Of a DNA stretch of 64,000 nt, positions 34,059-43,533 are shown one piece after another; position 1 is the stretch's first letter; every line of letters begins with the position of its first letter. The notes under the pieces are model-generated. The model ran no database searches and had not been told where the DNA came from. It worked only from the letters and a program-made list of their open reading frames with translations. The position numbers and the translations under genes are program-made. The DNA is from an uncultured Paraprevotella sp. (GTDB lineage Bacteria; Bacteroidota; Bacteroidia; Bacteroidales; Bacteroidaceae): the NCBI GenBank assembly GCA_910586505.1, contig CAJUGV010000001.1, positions 124,001-188,000 of the forward strand, written 5' to 3'.

Positions 34059-37000
34059 CTATCTCACCACAACGAGCTTCCCGTTTATCACATACTGACC
34101 GCGAGGCAGTTTCCTTATCTGCTCGCCAGCATCGAGTGTCCACACCTCGCAGAGCATGCCTCCCACCGTATAGACCGATAACCGGCAAGCCGAAGATGCG
34201 GAGACATGCACTCCGTCCTCATGCAACGAAACCGTCACCCCATTCTCCTGCCCTCGCACGCCACGAACCGCAACAGGATCCAGTCCCCAGTAAAACAGCC
34301 GGAAATCATCGGCCTGAAACCAACCGGCCGTGGTTCCCGTTCCGGACGAACGCGCTCCCAAACGTAAGGCCTCGTCCTCTCCCAACACCACACCTGTCAC
34401 CGTGAAATCCGACCAGTCGTTGTTGTTCTCCCCACTAACCTCCGTCAGGCGGTCTGAATCCTTTATACCGGCGGCAGTCTGTGCGTATATATGCTGATCG
34501 GTCAACCGGTCTTTGCCGTCCGTGTTGCGCAAAGCCCCTTGCAAGCTGTACACTCCGGCCGGCAAGCCATCCACGGTCTGATAAAGGTCAATGGACGTAA
34601 TACCGCCGAAAGCCAGGCTGACAAAACTCGAACCGTCATGTGCCGGACGGTCGCTCCATGTATCGAAAGACTCCCATCCCGTGGTTTGCTTGTTCAGTTT
34701 CCATCCCTTTGTTCCCGCTTCGAAACTGGGATTTACAAGAAACTCAGTCATGTCGAAATATTTTCCTTTTACCGGTTGCGCCTCTTTCTTGGCGGTAGCC
34801 AGCATGGCCGATAATCTGCCACGGGCTTCCTCCACATCTCCTACAGTACTCGTAGCAGCCGCATAACATGCTTTTCCTTCCTCCACGGTGGTCTGCAACA
34901 AAGTTCTGATCTCCGACTCACCGACTAATGCCAGAAAATCCAACGCCTTCTCCGCTTCTGTCCATAAAGCCGCCATAGACGGCATGGACAGACGGGCCGC
35001 ATCCATCGCTTCCTGCAAAACAGCCGCACAGGCTTCCAGTTCCGCTTTCGACTTTCCCTCTACAGGCAATGCTTTTACGATAGCGTCCTCCAACGGAACA
35101 CGGGTTACTCCAACCACCTGTTCCGGCACAATCGTCCGGGCCTCGTCGACCAGACTCTGCAAACGCCGTTGTAAAACCGTAAGGTCTTCGGAAACGCCTT
35201 TTACCGAAATCTCATATATATCGGACTCGACGGAGGACACGGTCGTTGTTCCTCCGTAACGGGCCTGCAACTTGTGCTCCCCTCCGTACAAAGAAACTGT
35301 ATAGACAGCCGTGCCGTCTGCCTCCAAAGGCAAAACTCCGATAATCTTATCATTACAAAGCATCTGTACGTATGTTCCTTCGGACGAAGCCCCCGCCACC
35401 GTAATCTTTATGTCGAAAGGCTCACCGGATGCCAGTTCTCCTTCCGGAAGATCCAGGCTTACCGACGCACCTGCAGCGCGCTCCACGGCAGAAATACGAT
35501 AAAGTCCGCTGGCATGTGAACGGAGCACCGGAGCAAACCCGCCATTCTTAAACACTCCCATATCCGTGCCTTTCCACATCTCCGTCACACGACAAGGCTG
35601 GTCGGCAGCAAAGCCTAAGGCTGTCAGATCCAATGGCACCGAACAGGTGGCGTCCGGAGTCGGATCTTCCGTAAACACACGAAATTCCATGGTCACCCCC
35701 GATTCGGCATTTTTCACATCGTCATCGTAGCCGACTATAGATTTGAACGTCACATATTCATGTCCCTCAGGAAGCACAAAGGTGAGCATGGACGGTGCAT
35801 TGACTCCGAATCCCTTTTCGTATACACGTCCATCCATAGTCATTGCATTTCCCTCATTATTTTTATTCAGTTTAGGTGTGTTCCACCCGTTCACGGGATT
35901 AGGTTCCCATGGGATTTCGGTCAGTGAAAACTCTTTGCCGTCTTTATCCACTAACACAGGAGCAGCCCAATCCGCATGGTCGTAGGACAAACCGTCGCCG
36001 CCGTTCGTCACCACGAGATACAATTTCCGCACGCCGGTAACATCTGCTTCCACTTGTCTGGTCTGCGCAGTATTCCTACTGATGAATCCACTGCACGCCG
36101 CTTGTTTGCACGGGTCTATCTTCAACGTCACATTACCGCCGCTCCAACGGTCCGTGGTCTCCTCACGCATTGTAGGGTCTCCGTCAAACACCATAAACTC
36201 CACGGATGATTTGCTTCCCTGATCCGTACCGGTATTATCGATACCCACACGAGCCGTGAAGCGTACAGCATCTGCCGGTACATCGAACAGGACAATGGAA
36301 TTGGCATGCACGGCCAACCCATTGTCATACTGAATGCCGTTAATAGAAAGTTTGCCTCCGTTGATGTTCTGATTCACCCCTATGCTGCCCCATCCGCATG
36401 TGCCACGCAAATAATTCCGCTCTGTCAGCCGGATCACCGAACCGTCCTTAAGCGTTACGGTAGGTTCTATCCAATCTGCATGGTCACAATCATAACCGTC
36501 TCCATCATCGGTCACCACCAACGCAAGCTGTCCCGACTTCATTCCGGAAAGGTCCACATCGGCATCCTTGGCATAGCCGGTCGTCAAATAAGAAATCGTA
36601 CCGCTGCGGTAAAGAGCATCCTTAGTATTTACAAAATCCGAACCGCCCGTATTGAACAAAGCCACGTACTTGTCTCCACTTCCTGCGTCGTCTGCCGTCC
36701 AGATAATGCGGTTGTCCTTACGCTCCAACTGGCGGTTGTTCACCGAATAATGGTGCATGTAAAGCACATCGCGGTTCGTCAACAAAGAATCGGTGGCCTT
36801 GTCATTCTGGGGCAAATCACCTCCAAACATCAGCGGTGACTTGAATATCGTCCAAAGATTCATCATCGTGTACTGCTCGTCGCGCGTAAAATTGGTCCAG
36901 CGCTCCGCTCCACGCTCTCCACGAATACTGATTTTCCCCAACGGCAGCATGTCGGCATCGGGCCACGTACCCGGAGCAATATAGGGCGCCCACTTGGCAC

Positions 37001-37829
37001 AAACCTGAAACTGGTAGTTCAGCTGGCTCCAGTTGTCCCAAAAATCATCTACCGTACGCCACATATTGGCATGTGTTTTCACATGATCCACTCTGTCAAG
37101 AGGCGTCTCCCCCGGCGAGATACTCAATACAATATCCCTCCCGCAACGGTCTATAGCCTTACGTATCATTTCTATCTCGGCCGTGTGATAAGGACGGGAA
37201 AGGTCATCTATCTTCACAAAATCTACGCCCCACTCCGCATACATCTCAAAACAGGAATTGTAATATTCCTGCGCCCCCGGCTTACGGTAGTCTACCTTAT
37301 AGTTATCGCGCAACCATGTACACGCAGAATCATTGCTGGCTATCATATCGCACGTAATACCATTCGTACCCTTCACCGGCAATTTCTTCTCGGCCGCAAT
37401 TTTCGGAAGACCTCTCATCAAGTGAATTCCGAACTTCAATCCCTTGCTATGAATATAATCAGCCAAGGCACGGAATCCCACTCCGCCGGCAGCGGAAGGA
37501 AAACGGTTGAGCGCCGGAGTATAACGTCCGTATTCGTCATACACATAGATGGGATCGGTCTGGTTATAACCGCCGGCCTTGTCGTTCTCCACAAACCATC
37601 TGATGTCTACCACTACATATTCCCATCCGTAAGCGGCCAGCTTCTCCGCCATATAATCGGCATTGGATTTTACTTCGTCTTCCACAACCGTAGGTCCGTA
37701 ACAATCCCAGGAATTCCACCCCATCGGAGGCGTTGAGGCCCATTTCTGAAAAGGCAGTTCGCGACCAGTCTGTGCACCGGCCCCCATAACCATCATGCCG
37801 GCCATAACACATACAAACATTTTTTTCAT
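34059..37829 (-). CDS. Large secreted GH27 alpha-galactosidase-like enzyme with NPCBM modules
   Basis: The 1256-residue protein has a signal peptide (MKKMFVCVMAGMMVMGAGAQ). The GH27 barrel covers about 28-400, opening TPPMGWNSWDCYG; Asp208 in FVKIDD is the expected nucleophile and Asp262 in WRTVDDFWD the acid/base. Two NPCBM/NEW2-type modules follow (about 430-590 and 600-750), each with NG...YxxGxxVxAxS and R/V-G-D elements. Then come an Ig-like region (about 800-890), a helical FIVAR-like region (about 900-1010) and a CBM4/9-like jelly roll (about 1018-1180, FLVNPSFEAGTKGW). The C-terminal tail ends RQYVINGKLVVVR-like (LPRGQYVINGKLVVVR), like the nuclease above. It probably releases alpha-linked galactose or beta-L-arabinopyranose from a complex glycan. 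It is monocistronic and not next to SusCD genes. Confidence 0.88.
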   Translation of the reverse strand: MKKMFVCVMAGMMVMGAGAQTGRELPFQKWASTPPMGWNSWDCYGPTVVEDEVKSNADYMAEKLAAYGWEYVVVDIRWFVENDKAGGYNQTDPIYVYDEYGRYTPALNRFPSAAGGVGFRALADYIHSKGLKFGIHLMRGLPKIAAEKKLPVKGTNGITCDMIASNDSACTWLRDNYKVDYRKPGAQEYYNSCFEMYAEWGVDFVKIDDLSRPYHTAEIEMIRKAIDRCGRDIVLSISPGETPLDRVDHVKTHANMWRTVDDFWDNWSQLNYQFQVCAKWAPYIAPGTWPDADMLPLGKISIRGERGAERWTNFTRDEQYTMMNLWTIFKSPLMFGGDLPQNDKATDSLLTNRDVLYMHHYSVNNRQLERKDNRIIWTADDAGSGDKYVALFNTGGSDFVNTKDALYRSGTISYLTTGYAKDADVDLSGMKSGQLALVVTDDGDGYDCDHADWIEPTVTLKDGSVIRLTERNYLRGTCGWGSIGVNQNINGGKLSINGIQYDNGLAVHANSIVLFDVPADAVRFTARVGIDNTGTDQGSKSSVEFMVFDGDPTMREETTDRWSGGNVTLKIDPCKQAACSGFISRNTAQTRQVEADVTGVRKLYLVVTNGGDGLSYDHADWAAPVLVDKDGKEFSLTEIPWEPNPVNGWNTPKLNKNNEGNAMTMDGRVYEKGFGVNAPSMLTFVLPEGHEYVTFKSIVGYDDDVKNAESGVTMEFRVFTEDPTPDATCSVPLDLTALGFAADQPCRVTEMWKGTDMGVFKNGGFAPVLRSHASGLYRISAVERAAGASVSLDLPEGELASGEPFDIKITVAGASSEGTYVQMLCNDKIIGVLPLEADGTAVYTVSLYGGEHKLQARYGGTTTVSSVESDIYEISVKGVSEDLTVLQRRLQSLVDEARTIVPEQVVGVTRVPLEDAIVKALPVEGKSKAELEACAAVLQEAMDAARLSMPSMAALWTEAEKALDFLALVGESEIRTLLQTTVEEGKACYAAATSTVGDVEEARGRLSAMLATAKKEAQPVKGKYFDMTEFLVNPSFEAGTKGWKLNKQTTGWESFDTWSDRPAHDGSSFVSLAFGGITSIDLYQTVDGLPAGVYSLQGALRNTDGKDRLTDQHIYAQTAAGIKDSDRLTEVSGENNNDWSDFTVTGVVLGEDEALRLGARSSGTGTTAGWFQADDFRLFYWGLDPVAVRGVRGQENGVTVSLHEDGVHVSASSACRLSVYTVGGMLCEVWTLDAGEQIRKLPRGQYVINGKLVVVR

Positions 37830-37887
37830 TGCAAGAAAATAATTAGTTAAATCAAGAATTGTTTTTCATTGTCATTATCAACAGTCA

Positions 37888-37930
37888 CAAAGATAGGCAA
37901 TATATGGGATTAAAATCCCATATATTGCCT
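37888..37930 (-). promoter_or_regulatory. Palindrome overlapping the GH27 promoter
   Basis: A perfect 16-bp inverted repeat (37895-37910 with 37915-37930; core TATATGGGAT/ATCCCATATA) sits 11 bases after the nrdG stop. Directly after it on the minus strand is TATCTTTG (37888-37895), an exact -7 element for the GH27 gene. The palindrome occupies the -33 region, so it may be both the nrdG terminator and an operator. Confidence 0.55.
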
Positions 37931-37940
37931 TAAAATAAGA

Positions 37941-38429
37941 CTATTGCGCATACAAAACGACCTTTTTCTCACGCAATGACGCCTGCACGTCTATAAGTCG
38001 CTGATTGCGACTGCCGCGAAAAAGGGCATCACGATCCTGCTGCGCTTCAATATAAGGTCCGTCCACCAGCACATCTATAGATTTAAGCAAACGTAACTGC
38101 CGTTGATTACGTTGCAGGCACTCGAACTTATATCCCGTATAGCACCAAATGTTCTTGCCGGTCTCACGCTTCACAGCTTCCGCCAGTTCTGCAAATCCCT
38201 CAGGCTGATACATCGGATCACCTCCGCTGAAAGTAACATCGGCAAACTCATCAGCACGAATCACTTTCATAATATCTTCCGTCGACATCATCCTTCCCGC
38301 ACGAATATCCCACGACTGAGGGTTATGACAACCGGGACAGGCATTGGGACACCCGGCAGCATACACCGTCGTACGGAACCCCGGTCCGTCTACCGTCGTG
38401 TCTTCCACTATCTTGATTACTGAAATCAT
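37941..38429 (-). CDS. nrdG: Anaerobic ribonucleotide reductase activating protein
   Basis: The 162-residue radical SAM enzyme has an N-terminal cluster motif CX3CX2C (GCPNACPGCHNP, Cys27, Cys31, Cys34), followed by FSGGDP for SAM binding. It installs the glycyl radical on NrdD using a [4Fe-4S] cluster. I place the start at the ATG (38429), 6 bases after the nrdD stop; a GTG immediately next to that stop (38435) is the alternative. It is co-transcribed with nrdD. Confidence 0.95.
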   Translation of the reverse strand: MISVIKIVEDTTVDGPGFRTTVYAAGCPNACPGCHNPQSWDIRAGRMMSTEDIMKVIRADEFADVTFSGGDPMYQPEGFAELAEAVKRETGKNIWCYTGYKFECLQRNQRQLRLLKSIDVLVDGPYIEAQQDRDALFRGSRNQRLIDVQASLREKKVVLYAQ

Positions 38430-38435
38430 AGTCAC

Positions 38436-40649
38436 TTACCGGTTATCATGCACCACACGGTCTTTCAGTTCCGACAGCTTGGCCTTATTCCACCGGTCGG
38501 TTGTTCCCACAAGATAGCCGGTGATGCGTTGCAGACAGTCTATATGGTCACTGCCGCATTTGGGACAAACCGTCATCTTCTGTTCTGCGTTCTCATAGCC
38601 GCAATTCATGCAACGATTGCGATTATGATTTACCGAACCATAACCGATATTATACTTGTCCATCATGTCCACCACACGCATTATCACCTCAGGATTGTGC
38701 GTAGCGTCACCGTCTATTTCCACATAAAAGATATGGCCGCCACGCGTCAGTTCATGATAAGGCGCCTCCACCTCGGCCTTGTGACGGGCACTACACTTGT
38801 AATAGACCGGCACATGATTGGAATTGGTATAATATTCTCGGTCGGTAATGCCAGGCAACACCCCGAATGTCTTACGGTCGATACGGGTGAACCGGCCGGC
38901 CAGTCCTTCGGCCGGTGTGGCCAGCACACTGTAATTATGCTGATAGAGTTCGGAAAATTCATTGGCACGGTCACGCATATATGTCACGATTCGCAAGCCC
39001 AACTGCTGTGCTTCCTCCGACTCACCGTGGTGATGGCCCGTCAGCGCCACCAGACATTCCGCCAGTCCGATGAAACCGATCCCCAACGTTCCCTGATTGA
39101 TGACCGGAGCTATCGTATCGTTCGGCTTCAATTTATCACAGCCCATCCACAGCGCACTCATCACCAAAGGGAACTGTTTGGCAAACGCTGTTTTCTGAAA
39201 TTCCATACGCTCATGCAACTGGCGTGCCGTTACTTCCAGCATGTGATCAAGTTTAGCAAAGAAACAAGCTATCCGTTCATTCCCTTCGGACATCTCCATA
39301 CATTCGATCGCCAAACGCACGATATTGATCGTTGAAAAAGAAATATTCCCACGCCCCACAGACGTCTTCTGCCCGAAACGGTTCTCAAAGACACGTGTGC
39401 GGCATCCCATGGTTGCCGTCTCATAAAAATAACGCTTCGGATCATCGGCACGCCAGAGTTCATGCTGGTTGAATGTGGCGTCCAGATTAATAAAATTCGG
39501 GAAAAAACGACGGGCCGTTACCTTACAGGCATACTGATAAAGGTCATAATTGCGGTCGTCCGGCAGATAACTCACTCCGCGTTTCTTCTTCCATATCTGG
39601 ATAGGAAAGATCGCCGTCTCGCCATTGCCCACTCCCTCATAAGTGCTGCGCAGAATCTCACGAATGATACAACGGCCTTCGGCCGAAGTATCCGTACCGT
39701 AGTTCACAGAACTGAACACCACCTGATTGCCTCCGCGCGAATGAATGGTATTCATATTATGGATAAAGGCTTCCATGGCCTGGTGCACCCGTGCCACAGT
39801 CTTGTTCACAGCATGCTGAAAGATACGCGCATCGCCTTCCAGTCCATCCAGCGGCCGGGTTATAAAATCGTCCACTTCCTTATGATACAAACGGGAATAA
39901 TCGGCAGCATTCAGCTCTTCAAGCACTTTTAATTCCTCAATAAAACTGGAACGGACAAAGGGAGCCAAATAGAAATCAAGCGCAGGAATAGCCTGCCCTC
40001 CGTGCATTTCGTTCTGAGCCGTTTCCATAGAAATGCAGGCCAGAATACTGGCAGTTTCGATACGTTTGGCAGGACGTGATTCTCCGTGCCCGGCCGAAAA
40101 GCCGTATTTCAAGATATGATCGAGCGGATGTTGCACGCAAGTGAGACTTTTCGTCGGATAATAATCCTTATCATGGATGTGAAGATAGTTATGCTTCACG
40201 GCCTCTTTCACTTCCTCGCCAAGCAGATAATCATCCACAAAGGGCTTGGTGGTTTCGCTCGCAAACTTCATCATCATGCCCGCCGGGGTATCGGCATTCA
40301 TATTTGCATTCTCACGCGTCACATCGTTCGACTTGATATTAATGATCTCCAGAAACATGTCGCGCGTCTTGGCCTTGCGGGCAATGCTGCGCTGGTTGCG
40401 GTAGGCTATATATTTTTGTGCCACATCCTTACGACTGCTCTTCATCAGTTCCAGCTCCACGGCATCCTGTATTTCCTCCACGGTCATCTGTGCCCGTCCA
40501 CGATTCGCCACACGTTCACATATCAGATGTATGAGTTCCTCGTTTTCACCGACTTCCGTATGCATCATGGCCTTGCGCACCGCATCCCCTATTTTCCGCG
40601 CATTAAATCCCACGATGCGCCCATCTCTTTTTACAACTGTCTGTATCAT
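38436..40649 (-). CDS. nrdD: Anaerobic (class III) ribonucleoside-triphosphate reductase
   Basis: The 737-residue protein has an N-terminal ATP-cone (about 1-95, VVKRDGRIVGFNARKIGDAVRKAM), a ten-stranded barrel, and a C-terminal zinc site CMNCGYENAEQKMTVCPKCG. The glycyl radical loop is RITGYLVG with Gly711. It makes dNTPs from NTPs under anaerobic conditions with formate or thioredoxin as reductant. It is followed at once by nrdG. A cobalamin riboswitch lies upstream in the same orientation, so B12 very likely represses this B12-independent route. Confidence 0.97.
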   Translation of the reverse strand: MIQTVVKRDGRIVGFNARKIGDAVRKAMMHTEVGENEELIHLICERVANRGRAQMTVEEIQDAVELELMKSSRKDVAQKYIAYRNQRSIARKAKTRDMFLEIINIKSNDVTRENANMNADTPAGMMMKFASETTKPFVDDYLLGEEVKEAVKHNYLHIHDKDYYPTKSLTCVQHPLDHILKYGFSAGHGESRPAKRIETASILACISMETAQNEMHGGQAIPALDFYLAPFVRSSFIEELKVLEELNAADYSRLYHKEVDDFITRPLDGLEGDARIFQHAVNKTVARVHQAMEAFIHNMNTIHSRGGNQVVFSSVNYGTDTSAEGRCIIREILRSTYEGVGNGETAIFPIQIWKKKRGVSYLPDDRNYDLYQYACKVTARRFFPNFINLDATFNQHELWRADDPKRYFYETATMGCRTRVFENRFGQKTSVGRGNISFSTINIVRLAIECMEMSEGNERIACFFAKLDHMLEVTARQLHERMEFQKTAFAKQFPLVMSALWMGCDKLKPNDTIAPVINQGTLGIGFIGLAECLVALTGHHHGESEEAQQLGLRIVTYMRDRANEFSELYQHNYSVLATPAEGLAGRFTRIDRKTFGVLPGITDREYYTNSNHVPVYYKCSARHKAEVEAPYHELTRGGHIFYVEIDGDATHNPEVIMRVVDMMDKYNIGYGSVNHNRNRCMNCGYENAEQKMTVCPKCGSDHIDCLQRITGYLVGTTDRWNKAKLSELKDRVVHDNR

Positions 40650-40792
40650 CCTTCATTTATTATAAATTGAGCCGAAAAATCCTTGCTTCCTTTCAAACAA
40701 AAGGAAACCTATACATCCGACAACCAAAGATTAATATTCACATATACGCTCTAACCGGCATCCTCATATCCACGGAGCAACGACGGCAACGT

Positions 40793-40975
40793 CAAAGGCA
40801 GGTCTTCTGACTTACTCACGCTTCATTATCCTTCCCGCTTCGGCCGGCGAAACAGTGGACGAGAGATTTCATGAAACGCAAAAAAGAGCTCACAGCAGCG
40901 GGTCTGTCGGGGATTCTCACCCCATTCCCTTTTCACTCTGCACACCTCAAGGCAGGCAGAGCACCCTGACGCAGA
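40793..40975 (-). promoter_or_regulatory. Cobalamin (B12) riboswitch controlling nrdDG
   Basis: On the minus strand the conserved blocks appear in order: GGGTGC and GAGGTG (paired 5' region), GAAAAGGGAATGGGGTGAGA, ATCCCCGACAGACCCGC, CTGCTGTGAG, and the B12 box GTCAGAAGACCTGCC (plus coordinates about 40797-40811). A -7 element TACCTTTG (40976-40983) precedes it directly; a TTTG at 41007-41010 is 23 bases away, slightly long. About 140 bases separate the aptamer from the nrdD start, room for an expression platform. Confidence 0.9.
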
Positions 40976-41200
40976 CAAAGGTACGTCTTTTCCCTTTTTC
41001 GTGCAACAAAAACTATTGATTTTATTAGAAAGTTTTCCGTTTTACATTTCAGAAAACACACTAACATGCAGATTACCAATACAGTAAACAGAATAAAGCA
41101 ATAAAGAACTTACCTGAAAATTTCCTAAAACGAAAATCATCATGCAAAGCATTGCTTCATACGGCTCCACACCAGAAATGAAAACTAAAGCCTTAAAAAT

Positions 41201-41234
41201 AAAAAAAGATGCACCGTCACAAGCCGGTGCATCT
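41201..41234 (-). terminator. dsbD terminator
   Basis: On the minus strand AGATGCACCG (plus 41225-41234) pairs with CGGTGCATCT (41207-41216) across eight bases and is followed by T7. It lies 21 bases after the dsbD stop. Between here and the riboswitch (40984-41200) I see only AT-rich intergenic DNA. Confidence 0.88.
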
Positions 41235-41255
41235 CTTCAAAATATCTTATTATAC

Positions 41256-43367
41256 TTATTTGCTCTTATAATTTCTCAAACCAGTCTGCAAGAAATCTAT
41301 ATATTTGTTGACATCCTCATCATAGGAATACGACTTATTAAGAGGCTTTCCGTCATTGTCAAGCAACACATAGAAAGGCTGGGCATTGGCTCCGAACTTG
41401 CAGCGTTGCAAGTAACTCCACTTGTCTCCCACGGTACGCAACGTGCGCTCCTGTCCGTTTTCCGTCACCTTGACAGGTTCCGGCAATTTGGTCTTCTCAT
41501 CCACGAACAAGGTGATAAGCACGTAATCGTTCTGCATAATATCGGCCACTTTCTGGTCGGCCCACACCGCAAGTTCCATTTTACGGCAGTTGACGCATCC
41601 ATATCCTGTGAAATCCAGCATGACGGGTTTTCCCTGCTGACGGGCATATTCCATACCGGCCTCGTAATCCGTAAACTGTGCTTTTACTTCATTCTCATAC
41701 AGATTGAAATCCTGTGTGCTCATCGGAGGAGAAAAAGCACTGATAGCCTTGAGCGGAGCGCCCCACAAACCGGGTACCATATAAATGGCAAAAGCAAAAG
41801 ACACCAAGGCCATAAAGAAACGGGGCACGGATGTACGATGATTCACAACCACATTGCCACAATCGTCGTACTCGTCTTCGTCATGCGGGAAACGCAACCA
41901 TCCGATAAGATAAGCACCAAGCAAAGAGAAGATCACAATCCACAAACTCAAGAATGCTTCCCGATCAAGGATATGCCATCCATAGGCCAAATCGGCCACC
42001 GACAGGAACTTCAATGCAAAAGCAAGTTCAAGGAAACCAAGCGTTACTTTCACACAATTCATCCAGTTGCCGGACTTGGGCATTGTTTTCAACCAAGTCG
42101 GGAACATGGCAAACAAAGTAAACGGCAGCGCCAAAGCCAAGGCAAAACCGAACATTCCGATTGCCGGAGCAAGAATACTTCCACCGGAAGTGGACACCTC
42201 TACCAGCAAAAATCCGATAATCGGTCCCGTGCAGGAAAAAGAAACCAGCACCAACGTGAATGCCATCAGGAAAATACTCAGCAACCCGGTGGTTGACTCC
42301 GCCTTACTGTCCACGGCATTGCTCCACGAAGAAGGCAACGTAATTTCAAACGCACCGAAGAAACTGGCTGCAAAAACAAGCAGCATCAGACAGAAGAAAA
42401 GATTAAAGAATGCGTTAGTCGACAAGGCATTCAGCGCACTAGCGCCGAAAATTCCCGTAACGGCCAAACCCAAAATCACATAGATCAGCACAATGCTTAC
42501 CCCATAAGTGGCCGCATCACGGATTCCCTTCCTCTTATCTCCCGAACGTTTCAGGAAGAAACTCACCGTCATGGGAATAATCGGCCATACACAAGGTGTG
42601 AGCAAAGCAACCAAACCGCCGAGAAAACCTAAAAGAAAGATTTTCCACCAGCTCTGATTCGCCGCATTGGAAGCATCCTCGCCAAAGGAAGCCAACTCGT
42701 CGATTACGGGTGTCCAATAATCACTCACTCCCGCCACTACCGATGCTATCGTACCGTCCGATACCGACAGATCCACTGCATCCGGTACGACAGCCAATGT
42801 ATCCGCACCGTCCGCCGACTGCTGTTGGTCTTCTTTACGTACCTCGTTCACATTCTCCTCGGCCTTTGTCTTGTCTTCGGCCTTATCTGCCGTAGCAGCC
42901 TTTGCCGCTGCAGGCTTGCCGGTTCCCGAAAACGCAAACTCCACATCAGAAGGAGGCATACAATTCTCATCATTACAAGCGCCGTAGTTCAGATAGCCCT
43001 TCACGGAATATGACTCGGCCGTAATACGCATTTTCTGCACAAAGACGGCCGTCCCCTCCATATAGCTTACCTCCATTCCGAACATATTGTCGTATGCCTT
43101 ATGCACATTGCCCCGCGCAGTCAGCTTACCTACTAGTTCAACACCTTTTCGCTCATCGAAATTAATCGTAGCAGGAGTAGGACCGCCACCAGCAATGTCG
43201 GTGCCGTATACATGCCAACCCGCCTCAATATTTCCGGTAAACACAATCTCGAATTCAGAATCCGACAGTTTTACCTGAGAAACCGAGAAACTCACCGGCT
43301 CATGCAATTGCGCCCAAAGCGGCAATGCCATGACCCACAATAATAGTAACGAAGCTATTTTCTTCAT
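41256..43367 (-). CDS. dsbD: Thiol:disulfide interchange protein DsbD
   Basis: The 703-residue protein has a signal peptide (MKKIASLLLLWVMALPLWAQ). An N-terminal periplasmic immunoglobulin-like domain (about 25-160) includes NYGACNDENCMPP with a Cys pair. An acidic Ala/Lys linker (165-230) precedes a central eight-helix membrane domain (about 260-545) with the paired cysteines in LTPCVWPIIPM and SFSCTGPIIG. A C-terminal thioredoxin domain (about 575-703) has CVNC. It passes electrons from cytoplasmic thioredoxin across the membrane to periplasmic disulfide isomerases and cytochrome maturation. The reading frame extends upstream to 43778, but only this start gives a signal peptide and fits the promoter. 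Confidence 0.95.
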   Translation of the reverse strand: MKKIASLLLLWVMALPLWAQLHEPVSFSVSQVKLSDSEFEIVFTGNIEAGWHVYGTDIAGGGPTPATINFDERKGVELVGKLTARGNVHKAYDNMFGMEVSYMEGTAVFVQKMRITAESYSVKGYLNYGACNDENCMPPSDVEFAFSGTGKPAAAKAATADKAEDKTKAEENVNEVRKEDQQQSADGADTLAVVPDAVDLSVSDGTIASVVAGVSDYWTPVIDELASFGEDASNAANQSWWKIFLLGFLGGLVALLTPCVWPIIPMTVSFFLKRSGDKRKGIRDAATYGVSIVLIYVILGLAVTGIFGASALNALSTNAFFNLFFCLMLLVFAASFFGAFEITLPSSWSNAVDSKAESTTGLLSIFLMAFTLVLVSFSCTGPIIGFLLVEVSTSGGSILAPAIGMFGFALALALPFTLFAMFPTWLKTMPKSGNWMNCVKVTLGFLELAFALKFLSVADLAYGWHILDREAFLSLWIVIFSLLGAYLIGWLRFPHDEDEYDDCGNVVVNHRTSVPRFFMALVSFAFAIYMVPGLWGAPLKAISAFSPPMSTQDFNLYENEVKAQFTDYEAGMEYARQQGKPVMLDFTGYGCVNCRKMELAVWADQKVADIMQNDYVLITLFVDEKTKLPEPVKVTENGQERTLRTVGDKWSYLQRCKFGANAQPFYVLLDNDGKPLNKSYSYDEDVNKYIDFLQTGLRNYKSK

Positions 43368-43389
43368 AATCAAGTAAATTTTTATGCCA

Positions 43390-43397
43390 CAAAGATA
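43390..43397 (-). promoter_or_regulatory. dsbD -7 element
   Basis: Minus-strand TATCTTTG matches TAnnTTTG, 23 bases before the dsbD start. ATTG at the right distance (21 bases) is a 3-of-4 -33 match. Confidence 0.6.
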
Positions 43398-43476
43398 ACA
43401 AAAGTGAAATGGTTTAAGCAATCCGAGAAAAGGAATCTGTATATTTTTACAGTTTTTTAGTTTTATGATTACAACA

Positions 43477-43510
43477 AGAAAGCCCGTCCCCTTACGGGAA
43501 CAGGCTTTCT
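43477..43510 (-). terminator. pckA terminator
   Basis: AGAAAGCC and GGCTTTCT arms (43477-43484 and 43503-43510) enclose a second imperfect stem, 23 bases after the pckA stop. The U-tract is weak (TTCTTGTTGT). Confidence 0.7.
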
Positions 43511-43533
43511 CTATATTACATCTTATTATAAGA

